A stretch of DNA of 64,000 nucleotides. Source: Rhodoferax sp. Lineage in GTDB: Bacteria > Pseudomonadota > Gammaproteobacteria > Burkholderiales > Burkholderiaceae_C. Within the stretch, counting starts at the first letter, position 1; every line of letters begins with the position of its first letter. A program made the position numbers and the translations under genes. A model generated the notes under the pieces. It was not told where the DNA came from and ran no database searches. It saw nothing but the letters and a program-made list of their open reading frames with translations. The stretch covers positions 50,663 to 114,662 of the forward strand of contig JARXAM010000023.1 in the NCBI GenBank assembly GCA_029865845.1, written 5' to 3'. Below are positions 42,713 through 52,115 of the stretch, in pieces.

Positions 42713-43618
42713 ATGACTTCAGCTTTGCACACCTCCGCTTTGTCCCTTCCCTTGCTTGCCCGTGGCAAGGTGCGTGATAACTATGCGGTGGGTGAAGACC
42801 GCATCCTGATGGTGGCCAGCGACCGGCTGTCTGCCTTTGACGTGATCATGGGCGAGCCCATTCCGGGCAAAGGCGCGTTGCTGACCCAAATGGCCCTGTT
42901 CTGGTTTGACAAGCTGGGCAAAAACGGCGCAGACGTGTGCCCCAATCACCTCACCGGCGAAGCCCCGGAGAGCGTGGTTACACCCGCAGAGATTCCCCAG
43001 GTCACCGGGCGCTCGATGCTGGTCAAGCGCCTCAAGCCACTGCCCGTAGAGGCGGTAGTGCGCGGCTATTTGGCCGGCAGCGGTTGGAAGGAATACCAGC
43101 ACAACGGCGCGGTCTGCGGGGTGCCCTTGCCTGCGGGCCTGCAGAACGCCAGTAAATTACTTGCGCCCATCTATACGCCAGCGGCTAAGGCGGCCGTGGG
43201 TGATCACGACGAGAACATCACGTTCGAGAAAACGGTGGAGATGATTGGCCTGGACTTGGCCACCCGCGTGCGCGACCTCAGTATCCAGATCTATCAGGTC
43301 GCTGCGGAGTTCGCCCTGACCAAAGGGATCATCATTGCCGACACCAAGTTCGAGTTCGGCTTGGACCGGGACGGCACGCTGACCCTGATGGACGAGGTGC
43401 TCACCCCAGACTCCAGCCGCTACTGGCCAGTGGAAAGCTACCAGGTGGGCACCAACCCCCCCAGCTACGACAAGCAGTTTGTGCGCGATTGGCTGGAGCA
43501 AGCGTTGGTGGACGGAAAGCCCTGGGACAAGACGCCGCCCGCGCCCCGTGTACCCCGCGACGTGATCGAGAAAACGGCGGCCAAGTACCGCGAAGCGCTC
43601 ACCCGGCTGACGACCTGA
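42713..43618 (+). CDS. purC: Phosphoribosylaminoimidazole-succinocarboxamide synthase
   Basis: [52 protein letters not shown]-like [13 protein letters not shown]; start 42713. Confidence 0.97.
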   Translation: MTSALHTSALSLPLLARGKVRDNYAVGEDRILMVASDRLSAFDVIMGEPIPGKGALLTQMALFWFDKLGKNGADVCPNHLTGEAPESVVTPAEIPQVTGRSMLVKRLKPLPVEAVVRGYLAGSGWKEYQHNGAVCGVPLPAGLQNASKLLAPIYTPAAKAAVGDHDENITFEKTVEMIGLDLATRVRDLSIQIYQVAAEFALTKGIIIADTKFEFGLDRDGTLTLMDEVLTPDSSRYWPVESYQVGTNPPSYDKQFVRDWLEQALVDGKPWDKTPPAPRVPRDVIEKTAAKYREALTRLTT

Positions 43619-43706
43619 CGCGGCCCCGGTGTCACAACCGGGTACCACCACGCGCGGCGAGCCTCGCCCAACAATGGATCTCCCAACCCACAACAAGGAG
43701 AGAGAC

Positions 43707-44288
43707 ATGGCGGGCAAGAAAATTTTGATGATTTGCGGTGACTACTGCGAAGACTACGAGACCATGGTGCCTTTTCAAGCATTGCTGGCCGTGGGCCATA
43801 CCGTGCATGCGGTGTGCCCCGAAAAAAAATCGGGCGACCAGATCAAGACGGCCATCCATGACTTTGAAGGGGCCCAGACGTACAGCGAAAAGCCGGGGCA
43901 CAACTTTGCCCTCAATGCGACCTTCGCCGACATTCGCGCCTCGGACTACGACGCCTTGGTACTCCCCGGAGGCCGGGGCCCTGAATACCTGCGCACCTAC
44001 CCCGCTGTGGTGGCTGCCGTGCGCCATTTTTTTGATACCAACAAACCCGTGGCCGCCATCTGCCACGCAGCCCAGTTGCTGGCGGGTGCCAACGTGCTTG
44101 CGGGACGCCACTGCGCGGCCTATCCGGCGTGCCAGGTCGAGGTGGAAATGGCGGGTGCAAGCTATGCCGCCATTGCCGTGGACAGTGCCGTCACGGACGG
44201 CAACCTGGTGACAGCGCCCGCGTGGCCCGCGCACCCGGCATGGATTGCGCAGTTTCTTGCGCTGCTGGGTACGCGTATCTCCCATTGA
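43707..44288 (+). CDS. DJ-1/PfpI family protein
   Basis: KILMICGDYCEDYETMVPFQAL, DYDALVLPGGRGPEYLR, VAAICHAAQLLAGA. Confidence 0.9.
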   Translation: MAGKKILMICGDYCEDYETMVPFQALLAVGHTVHAVCPEKKSGDQIKTAIHDFEGAQTYSEKPGHNFALNATFADIRASDYDALVLPGGRGPEYLRTYPAVVAAVRHFFDTNKPVAAICHAAQLLAGANVLAGRHCAAYPACQVEVEMAGASYAAIAVDSAVTDGNLVTAPAWPAHPAWIAQFLALLGTRISH

Positions 44289-44341
44289 CCGGACGTGGGG
44301 TGTCCGCACACCATGGGGCACCCCTACCGTCGGAGACAACC

Positions 44342-44719
44342 ATGTGCCAAGTCTTTGTCAGCGCCGACCCCGGCCTGTATGCCAGCAAAGCCCGCTCCGT
44401 GCGCCTGCACGGCGTGGCCACCAGCATCAAACTCGAAAACCTCTTTTGGCAGGTGCTTGAAGAGATTGCGCAGCGGGACGGCATGGGCGTGCCCCAGCTC
44501 TGCACCAAGCTCTACGACGAGCTGGTGAGCGAGCGTGGTGAAGTGGACAACTTCGCCTCGTTCCTGCGGGTGTGCTGTGGGCGGTACATGGCGCTTCAAT
44601 TGAGCGGCGGCATACCGCAGGACGCCAGCATCCCCATTGCCAGCCTCAATGCACGCTCTGTGCTTGCCACCGAGCGCAAGGGCACAGCGCACCACGGGCT
44701 GCATGTGCGTGCGGCATAG
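44342..44719 (+). CDS. Ribbon-helix-helix domain protein
   Basis: 125 aa; RSVRLHGVATSIKLENLFWQVLEEIAQRDGMGVPQLCTKLYDEL resembles RHH_4-type proteins. Confidence 0.7.
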   Translation: MCQVFVSADPGLYASKARSVRLHGVATSIKLENLFWQVLEEIAQRDGMGVPQLCTKLYDELVSERGEVDNFASFLRVCCGRYMALQLSGGIPQDASIPIASLNARSVLATERKGTAHHGLHVRAA

Positions 44720-44744
44720 TGCGAAGGGTAGGGCGCTGTCGCCT

Positions 44745-45701
44745 TTAGTTCAGCGCCATGCTGAGTTTGCGGCGGTAGCTGGCCACTAGCTGGGCTTGCG
44801 GGTCTTGTTCGGCAACCACTTTGCCCAGCACCTCAATACCACCGGCCGCCTTGTTGGCCGCAGCCGGATCGGCTTTGGGTTTGGGGGGCGTCAGCAATTC
44901 GAGGATGGCGACAAAGGTCTTGCGGGGCACCTCGCCGTTCCACGCCTTGTCGCGCATGATGATTTCCAGCAACTCGTCCATCGCGCCCGTCCAGTCGCCG
45001 CCCACCATCAGCACGCGGGCTTTGGCCAAGCGGGTGTCAAAGTCGCGCTTGTTGGCGGCAATCAGTTCGTCAAACTGGGCCGGGGTCCACAGGCCCTTGT
45101 CGTCCGTCAGTGCAAACTTGATCGCATCCAAAAACTGCGCCAAGGCCTCGAAGCGTTGTTGCTTGGGGATGTAAGCCAGCGTCGGGGCCAGAGCGGCCTC
45201 GGCGTCTTCGATCATGTCGCTTTCAATCAGCAGCTTGACGTAGTCATAGCGCGCGTCGTCGTTGCCGGGGTTCAGGGTCAGGGCTTCGTGCAGCTTTTGC
45301 AATGCCGCGTGCGGATCGCCCGCCTCCGCCAGTGACTGCGCATCTTCGACATCGGCCTCGGCCTCCAGCACGTTTTCTGAGGGGACGTGCTTGTCCAAAA
45401 ACTCGGTGAGCTTGCTCTCGGGTACCGCACCCATGAAGCCGTCGGCCGGCTTGCCATTGATCATTAACACGCAGGTGGGAATGCTGCGGATGCCGAAAGC
45501 TTGGGCCAGTTGTTGTTCTTGGTCGGAGTCAATTTTCACCAGCTTGAAGCGGCCGCCGTAGTCGGCTTCTACCTTTTCCAGCAGTGGCCCCAGCGTTTTG
45601 CAAGGCCCGCACCAAGGCGCCCAGAAATCGACCAAAACGGGCACCTGGTGTGAGGCGGCGATGACTTCGGTTTCGAAGTTTTCTAGGGTGACGTCGATCA
45701 T
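44745..45701 (-). CDS. Thioredoxin-domain co-chaperone with TPR region (YbbN/CnoX-like)
   Basis: VLVDFWAPWCGPCKTLGPLLEKV (CGPC) followed by TPR-like helices, 318 aa. Confidence 0.88.
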   Translation of the reverse strand: MIDVTLENFETEVIAASHQVPVLVDFWAPWCGPCKTLGPLLEKVEADYGGRFKLVKIDSDQEQQLAQAFGIRSIPTCVLMINGKPADGFMGAVPESKLTEFLDKHVPSENVLEAEADVEDAQSLAEAGDPHAALQKLHEALTLNPGNDDARYDYVKLLIESDMIEDAEAALAPTLAYIPKQQRFEALAQFLDAIKFALTDDKGLWTPAQFDELIAANKRDFDTRLAKARVLMVGGDWTGAMDELLEIIMRDKAWNGEVPRKTFVAILELLTPPKPKADPAAANKAAGGIEVLGKVVAEQDPQAQLVASYRRKLSMALN

Positions 45702-45738
45702 GGGAGGTTAGCTCGGGGTGAAAAAGTAAAATTCAACA

Positions 45739-46242
45739 ATGAAATCAATTCAAATCGGCGTCGTCATGGGTTCCAACTCGGATTGGGACACCATGCAACA
45801 CGCAGTCCAGATTCTCCAACAGTTTGGTATCGGCTTTGAGGCGCGCGTCATTTCCGCCCACCGCATGCCCGACGACATGTTCCGCTACGCCGAGTCCGCT
45901 GTGGGCCGGGGCCTGAAGGCCATCATCGCAGGGGCCGGCGGCGCAGCCCACCTGCCCGGCATGCTGGCGGCCAAAACCACGGTGCCCGTGCTGGGCGTGC
46001 CAGTGCAGAGCAAAGCGCTGTCGGGGGTAGATTCTTTGCACAGCATTGTGCAAATGCCCAAGGGTATTCCGGTGGCCACTTTTGCCATTGGCAACGCGGG
46101 TGCGGCGAACGCAGCCCTGTTTGCCGTGGCGCTCTTGGCCAACGAAAGCCCTGCGCTACGCAGTGCGCTGGACGCGTTTCGCGCCGACCAGACCGACACC
46201 GCCCGCAACATGACCCTGCCGGTGACCGGCAGCGACGCGTAA
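45739..46242 (+). CDS. purE: 5-(carboxyamino)imidazole ribonucleotide mutase
   Basis: [37 protein letters not shown]. Confidence 0.97.
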   Translation: MKSIQIGVVMGSNSDWDTMQHAVQILQQFGIGFEARVISAHRMPDDMFRYAESAVGRGLKAIIAGAGGAAHLPGMLAAKTTVPVLGVPVQSKALSGVDSLHSIVQMPKGIPVATFAIGNAGAANAALFAVALLANESPALRSALDAFRADQTDTARNMTLPVTGSDA

Positions 46243-47462
46243 TGGGCGCACCGGCAAGGCCCACCGGCGGGCTGGGCAGCTCCAATGAGATGACGCTGGG
46301 CGTCATGGGCGGTGGTCAGTTGGGCCGCATGTTTGCCCATGCTGCGCAGCAGATGGGTTTTTTTACCGCTGTGCTGGACCCGGATGCCACCAGTCCGGCT
46401 GGGCGCATCAGCCACCACCATGTGCAGACGGCCTACACCGATGCCGATGGATTGGCACGGCTCGCGTCGGTGTCCGCGGCCATCACCACCGAGTTCGAGA
46501 ACGTGCCGGCCCAGGCGCTGAACCAACTCGCGCGCACCCGCCCGGTGTCGCCCAGTGGTGCTGCCGTTGCAATAGCCCAAGACCGCGCGGCCGAGAAGGC
46601 GCACTTTGTGCGATGCGGCGTGCCCTGTGCGCCCTATGCCGTGATACAGACGGCTGAACAATTGGCCGCCGTGGTGGATGCCGAGGCCAGCGCCGCGCAG
46701 GGCTTGCTGTTGCCCGGCATTTTGAAGACCGCCCGCATGGGCTATGACGGCAAAGGCCAGGTGCGTGTCACCACGCCGGCTGAACTGGTGGCTGCCTGGG
46801 CCGCCTTGAAGCAGGTGCCGTGTGTGTTGGAAAAAATGCTGCCCCTGCAGTGGGAGTGCAGTGTCATCGTCGCGCGCGGCGCGGACGGCACCTGCGTGAA
46901 CCTGCCGGTGCAGCGCAATTTGCACCGTGACGGAATTTTGGCGGTTACCGAGGTGTACGAAGGCAATGTGCCCCAGGCGCTGGCCCAGCGTGCGGTAGCG
47001 GCTGCGACATCGATCGCACAGGGTGTGGACTACGTGGGTGTGCTGTGTGTGGAATTTTTTGTGCTGGACGAATCCCACCCCGCCGCCGCAGGCTTGGGTG
47101 GACTGGTGGTCAACGAGATGGCCCCCCGCCCCCACAACAGCGGCCACTACAGCATGGACGCCTGCGACGTATCGCAGTTCCACCTGCAGGTGCGCACGCT
47201 GGCCGGTTTGCCGCTGGTGCAGCCGCGCCAGCACAGCCCGGCCATCATGCTCAATCTGTTGGGCGAGGTGTGGCCCGAAGGCGGCGTGCCTGACTGGGCG
47301 GCCGTGCTCGCGCTGCCCGGTACCCACTTGCACCTGTATGGCAAGCTGGACGCCAAAAAAGGCCGCAAGATGGGCCACCTCAACATCACCGGTGCCACCA
47401 TCGAACAGGTGCGCGCCACTGCACTGGAGGCGGCCCGCATTTTGGGCATTGCCGCGTTTTGA
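46242..47462 (+). CDS. purK: 5-(carboxyamino)imidazole ribonucleotide synthase
   Basis: LGVMGGGQLGRMFAHAAQQMGF; ATP-grasp motifs, EMAPRPHNSGHYS; overlaps purE stop. Confidence 0.97.
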   Translation: MGAPARPTGGLGSSNEMTLGVMGGGQLGRMFAHAAQQMGFFTAVLDPDATSPAGRISHHHVQTAYTDADGLARLASVSAAITTEFENVPAQALNQLARTRPVSPSGAAVAIAQDRAAEKAHFVRCGVPCAPYAVIQTAEQLAAVVDAEASAAQGLLLPGILKTARMGYDGKGQVRVTTPAELVAAWAALKQVPCVLEKMLPLQWECSVIVARGADGTCVNLPVQRNLHRDGILAVTEVYEGNVPQALAQRAVAAATSIAQGVDYVGVLCVEFFVLDESHPAAAGLGGLVVNEMAPRPHNSGHYSMDACDVSQFHLQVRTLAGLPLVQPRQHSPAIMLNLLGEVWPEGGVPDWAAVLALPGTHLHLYGKLDAKKGRKMGHLNITGATIEQVRATALEAARILGIAAF

Positions 47463-47488
47463 ATGCCCGCTACTCCGTTGCCCCGCGC

Positions 47489-48550
47489 ATGATTGTTTCT
47501 GCCTACCAATTCGCCGACGGGGTGGAGCTGGCACCCGATGCCATTGCCAGCGCCGCAGATGCTGTGCGCGCGGGACGCCTGATTGGCTTACCCACCGAGA
47601 CGGTGTATGGCCTGGGTGCGGATGCGTCTGACCCGGTGGCCGTGGGCAAGATATTTGGCGCCAAGGGCCGCCCGGCCGACCACCCGCTGATCGTCCACGT
47701 GGCTGCGTTTGACGGCGGCATGGGCGGCGTGGCGCATTACTGCGCCCGTGTGCCTGCATTTGCGCAGCAACTCATGTCGGCCTTCTGGCCGGGTCCACTC
47801 ACCCTCATCCTGCCGCGCAAAGAAGGTGTGGGCGAAGCCGCTGCTGGTGGCCAGAACAGCATTGGGCTGCGTTGCCCGGCGCACCCGGTTGCCCAAGCTG
47901 TGCTGGACTCGTTGCGCAAGCCCTTGCCTGGCAGTCGCGAGGTGTGGGGTATCGCGGCACCCAGCGCCAATAAGTTCGGCCGCGTAAGCCCCACCACCGC
48001 CGCCCACGTGCACAGCGAGTTTGGCGACGATTTGCTGATTCTGGACGGTGGCCCCTGCGAAGTGGGCATCGAGTCCACCATCATCGACTGCACCCGCGGT
48101 GCGCCCGTGTTGCTACGCCCCGGCTCCATCACCGCACAACAGGTGGAAGACGCGTGCGGACGCGCGCTGTTGTCCAAAGAAGCGCTGCAGGTGCAGGGTC
48201 AACATGCGCCACGCGCCTCGGGTACCTTGGAGTCGCACTACGCGCCCCGTGCCACCGTGCGGCTGATGGATGCCAAAGCGTTACAGGCAGCACTGGATCT
48301 GTTGGGTAGCACCGCCTCGCCGGACAAGCGCCCCTGCATTGCGCTCTACCACCGAAGCCCCTTGCATGTGCGCTCACCGATGGTGCTCGCCCATCGCATG
48401 CCGACGCACGCGCAGCCGGCGGCACACGAGCTGTTCTCCAAGTTGCGGGAAATGGACGCACAAGGCGTTGGCCTTATATGGGTGGAAACCCCGCCCACTG
48501 CCCCAGAGTGGGACGGTGTGCGCGACCGCCTCACGCGCGCGGCCGCCTAG
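47489..48550 (+). CDS. L-threonylcarbamoyladenylate synthase (YrdC plus Sua5 domain)
   Basis: GRLIGLPTETVYGLGADA, KGRPADHPLIVHV, SANKFGRVSPTTA; 353 aa from ATG 47489. Confidence 0.93.
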   Translation: MIVSAYQFADGVELAPDAIASAADAVRAGRLIGLPTETVYGLGADASDPVAVGKIFGAKGRPADHPLIVHVAAFDGGMGGVAHYCARVPAFAQQLMSAFWPGPLTLILPRKEGVGEAAAGGQNSIGLRCPAHPVAQAVLDSLRKPLPGSREVWGIAAPSANKFGRVSPTTAAHVHSEFGDDLLILDGGPCEVGIESTIIDCTRGAPVLLRPGSITAQQVEDACGRALLSKEALQVQGQHAPRASGTLESHYAPRATVRLMDAKALQAALDLLGSTASPDKRPCIALYHRSPLHVRSPMVLAHRMPTHAQPAAHELFSKLREMDAQGVGLIWVETPPTAPEWDGVRDRLTRAAA

Positions 48551-48565
48551 GCCGCGCCGCGCGCA

Positions 48566-48602
48566 CACAAAAAAAGGCCGCTTGCCCAGGGGCTGCGGCC
48601 TT
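48566..48602 (-). terminator. Rho-independent terminator for the OmpW-like gene
   Basis: On minus strand aaggccgc-loop-gcggcctt followed by T-run (poly-A on + strand at about 48568-48575). Confidence 0.75.
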
Positions 48603-48622
48603 GCACGTGGGTCCAAAAACAA

Positions 48623-49294
48623 TCAGAACTTGTAGCCAACGGTCAGGCCATAAGCGCTGGGGTCCAGGGTGATATCCATGGACTGCCCGGTGGACAATTT
48701 GGTTCTGGTTTTCAAGGGCGTGAAGCTGTAGAACACATCCACAAACCATTGCTTGTTGATGGCCACTGTGGACCCGATCTGCGCGGTGTAGGTCAGTTGC
48801 GGATCGATGGTGATTTTGGTTGCGCTCCCGCCCGGATTGGTGAGGGCGGTCAAGGCCCCGGAACCTGTTTCATTGAAGAAGTAGGCATAGGTCAGGCCCA
48901 AGCCCACATAGGGGCGCCACGCTGCTGAGGGCTCCATCCACCGGTATTGCACCAGCGCACTGACAGGCAGGGCCGACACCTTGCCGATTTGGCCCACCCC
49001 CGCCAGCGCGCCCGCGCCCGAGAGTTTGTGCTCAAAGGGCAAGGCCAGCGGAACGTCCACGGACACATGGTCGGTCACCATGTAGCTCACGCCGCCAATC
49101 ACTTGGCTGGCCGCGCTCACATCGGCTTTGGAGTTGCTCAGGCTGGGGGCGCTCAGGCTCCCGCTGTCTACGTGGGGCGCGATGGTGCCAAACCCACCGC
49201 GCGCCATCCAGGTGCCTGCACTCTGGGCCCATGCGCCAGAACCCGCAGCGGCCACCAAAACAGCCCCCGCAAAAAACTGTGTTGTGACTTTCAT
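48623..49294 (-). CDS. OmpW family outer-membrane protein
   Basis: Signal peptide, beta-barrel pattern, YVGLGLTYAYFFNE, C-terminal aromatic VGYKF; ATG at 49294. Confidence 0.88.
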   Translation of the reverse strand: MKVTTQFFAGAVLVAAAGSGAWAQSAGTWMARGGFGTIAPHVDSGSLSAPSLSNSKADVSAASQVIGGVSYMVTDHVSVDVPLALPFEHKLSGAGALAGVGQIGKVSALPVSALVQYRWMEPSAAWRPYVGLGLTYAYFFNETGSGALTALTNPGGSATKITIDPQLTYTAQIGSTVAINKQWFVDVFYSFTPLKTRTKLSTGQSMDITLDPSAYGLTVGYKF

Positions 49295-49320
49295 GATGTG
49301 TCTTTCCAAAGATGGAGGTC

Positions 49321-50496
49321 TCAGAGCCAACCGGCAGCGGCCAATTCTTTGGCCACGAGCTGCGCTAACAGTTGGTACCCGTAGGGCGTGGGGTGGACAG
49401 AGTCGGCAAACAAGTACTTCGACACATCACCGCTGTTCACGTTGCTGGCATTGCACACCAAAGAACTGCCCAGCACATTGGGCGCGGGCGTGGCCAAATT
49501 GCAGGCGGTGCCGGTGACGTTGCTCAGGCCGTATTGGGGCGGGTTGGCGACCTGGTCGGTGCTGACGGTATAGGCATCTACCAGCCGGACCCGCGCGTCC
49601 TGGCCCAAGCCCGCAGCCAGTGCGGCATTGAATGACTGCGACAGTGCATTGACAATGGCGCGCATGCCCGGATTGCTGGCCTCTTGCGCATCGGCAAAGG
49701 GCGTGCGGCTCAAATTGGGCATGTTGATCACCACCACCCGCGTGGCCCCTTTGGCCAGCAACTGGGTTTTGACGAGGGTGGCCAGTTCGGTGCCGGCGGC
49801 AGCCATTTTTGCGGCCAAAACTCCTGCCGTCACAGTCAGCACATTGGCGCCTGCGCCGCCAACAGTGGCCAGATCGGTACCGGTCCAGCCTGCAACCCCG
49901 GTGGCGTAGGTGGGCAAGGACGCATTTCCCAGCAAGCCTAAAACGCCGAGTTGAACAAAGGCATCGTTGCCGCCAGCCATCACCGTGACGAGCTCAGTGC
50001 CCTTGAAGTCGCCATGCCGGGTCAGGTGGTCGTTGATCTGGAATGCCACGGGCTCGGTCAACTGGCCCAGTGCGGCGCTGTCGGGTAGGTTTCTGTTGCC
50101 AATGCCCACGACCCCAGTCACCCGTGAGCCGCCCTGGGCATAGTTGGTACACGCCGCGTTGGCCTGGCGCGCCACCACAAAGTTCAGCCCCATCGCCGCC
50201 ACCGAGCCATCACCGTTCAAGCCCGTCACGGCCGGACACGGTGCCGTTAGTCCCAACTGGGTGGCAATGCGTTGGGTCCAGTTCTGGGCCGACGCGCCGT
50301 TGACGGTGTATTTGCCACCCCCCAGGGTTGCGATAGAGCCCACGCCATGGGTGCCCACATCGCTCAAACTGTCCCCAAAGGAGACCAAGCTGCTGTACCT
50401 GACCTTGGGGGCTTGGTCACCATCACCGCCCCCGCCGCAGGCCACTAGCATGGAAGCAGCGATGCAAGCGGCAACGCCCGTTTTGCGTATACCCAT
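49321..50496 (-). CDS. SGNH/GDSL hydrolase, lipoprotein-like
   Basis: Lipobox-like MLVACGGGG; SLVSFGDSLSDVGTHG; VMAGGNDAFVQLG; DSVHPTPYGYQLLAQ. Confidence 0.9.
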   Translation of the reverse strand: MGIRKTGVAACIAASMLVACGGGGDGDQAPKVRYSSLVSFGDSLSDVGTHGVGSIATLGGGKYTVNGASAQNWTQRIATQLGLTAPCPAVTGLNGDGSVAAMGLNFVVARQANAACTNYAQGGSRVTGVVGIGNRNLPDSAALGQLTEPVAFQINDHLTRHGDFKGTELVTVMAGGNDAFVQLGVLGLLGNASLPTYATGVAGWTGTDLATVGGAGANVLTVTAGVLAAKMAAAGTELATLVKTQLLAKGATRVVVINMPNLSRTPFADAQEASNPGMRAIVNALSQSFNAALAAGLGQDARVRLVDAYTVSTDQVANPPQYGLSNVTGTACNLATPAPNVLGSSLVCNASNVNSGDVSKYLFADSVHPTPYGYQLLAQLVAKELAAAGWL

Positions 50497-50617
50497 AAAA
50501 CTCTCCTAAGAATAAAAAAAGAACGACCGTGCTTTTGTACTCAGGATGTTAGGCCTTTGCCCATGGGTTGCGCACTAGGGTAAGTACGTCTAGGCGCATG
50601 CGCTTCGTGCAGTGCGT

Positions 50618-52096
50618 TCAATCGCGCGCGGCCCACTCCACCAGGGCTTCCACGGCCGGTCGGGCTTCTTCCGCGCGGGGATGGTTGACAAACGCCACCA
50701 GCACATAGCGTTTGCCACTTTGTGCGTGCACATAGCCTGCCAAGGCAACCACGCCGTTGAGGCTGCCGGTTTTCAGGTGGGCCACGCCGGCGCGGGGTGT
50801 TTTCAGTCGTCTGAGCGTGCCGTCAACGCCGCTGATGGGCAGCGAGGACATGAGCTCGGGCATGAACGGTGCCGCATAGGTTTTGAGCAATAAACGGCCC
50901 ATCGCCTGCGCCGAGATGCGCTCATGGCGCGAGAGGCCGGAGCCGTTGTCCACCGTGGGCGCATCGTCGTCGCCCAACCACCCTTTCCACCACCGTTGCA
51001 CGCGCGTGCGGCTGGCAGCAAAGCTCCCGGCAGGCAGTTGTACGTTGGCCACCACATCGGGCGGCAGGCCCGGGGGCGTGTCTGCCACGCGGCCCAGGGT
51101 CAGAAACACCTGCTGGGCCATGACGTTGTTGCTGAATTTGTTGATGTCGCGAATCAGCTCTGCCAGGGGGGCAGAGGTAGTAACCAGAGTGGGTTTGCGG
51201 ACCAGCAAGCCCTCCGGTACCGTACCGCGCCGCACCTGTCCCCGCAACACGCCGCCCATGCTCTCCCACATGCCCCGCACGGCCCGTGTGCCAAACAGTT
51301 GGGGGTCTGCATACGCCACAGGCCACGCCCGCTCTTCACACGCCGCCGGATAGCTTCCTGCAAATTGGACGCGCAGCGGGTTGGAAAAGTCCGCCCGCAG
51401 TGCCGCCCGGTAGTCTCCACATTCCGCAGGTTTGGTACTGAGCGCTACCGTGGATGGCAGGGCCACGCCCGCCAGTGGCGGGTCGTACTGCACATACGCT
51501 ACCTTGCCTTCTGGGCTTGGCGTAAATGTCATGACCATGGAGTGAAAGTTCAGCAGCAAGGCATCGGGTGCCACGTTGTAGGGGCGCTGGCCTTCGCCAT
51601 CGAACGCGGCGGGGTTGGGGGGCGGCAGGTCCCACGCGTCATGGTCCAGCACCACATCGCCGGTAATGGTCTGGATACCCAGCCCTTGCACCCGGCGCAG
51701 CAGCAGCCACAAGCGCTCCATGACCAGCTTGGGGTCCCCCAAGCCTTTGAGGTACACATCGCCTTGCAGCACCCCCTTGTGCACCTTGCCGTCTACGTAC
51801 ACCGGGGTGGCCCAGGTGTAGGCCGGGCCCAGCAGGTCCAGGGCTGCCACGGTGGTCACCAGTTTCATGGTGGAAGCCGGGTTCATCGGGGCATTGCTGC
51901 GGTGCGCGAGTCGGGGGGGCGTGCCGCCTTGGGCATCCGTCACCAAAAACGACACCGCGTCCAGCGGCACTTTCGCGCGGGTTAGCGCGGCGTCAACCTC
52001 GGGCGGGAGGGCTTGGGCGGTGGCGCTGGCAGAGAACAGCGTTGTTGTGAACAGCGCGGCACCAAGCAGGACACAGCGAGTAAAGGTGAAGTGCAT
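50618..52096 (-). CDS. dacB: D-alanyl-D-alanine carboxypeptidase/endopeptidase (PBP4-type)
   Basis: NPASTMKLVTTVAALDLLG (SxxK), DNGSGLSRHERISAQ, AHLKTGSLNGVVALAGYV (KTG). Confidence 0.93.
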   Translation of the reverse strand: MHFTFTRCVLLGAALFTTTLFSASATAQALPPEVDAALTRAKVPLDAVSFLVTDAQGGTPPRLAHRSNAPMNPASTMKLVTTVAALDLLGPAYTWATPVYVDGKVHKGVLQGDVYLKGLGDPKLVMERLWLLLRRVQGLGIQTITGDVVLDHDAWDLPPPNPAAFDGEGQRPYNVAPDALLLNFHSMVMTFTPSPEGKVAYVQYDPPLAGVALPSTVALSTKPAECGDYRAALRADFSNPLRVQFAGSYPAACEERAWPVAYADPQLFGTRAVRGMWESMGGVLRGQVRRGTVPEGLLVRKPTLVTTSAPLAELIRDINKFSNNVMAQQVFLTLGRVADTPPGLPPDVVANVQLPAGSFAASRTRVQRWWKGWLGDDDAPTVDNGSGLSRHERISAQAMGRLLLKTYAAPFMPELMSSLPISGVDGTLRRLKTPRAGVAHLKTGSLNGVVALAGYVHAQSGKRYVLVAFVNHPRAEEARPAVEALVEWAARD

Positions 52097-52115
52097 AAGT
52101 GGATTCCGGAAACAT

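Noticed and set aside
45885-47759. 624-aa minus-strand ORF opposite purE/purK
   Set aside because: Antisense artefact over two certain genes.
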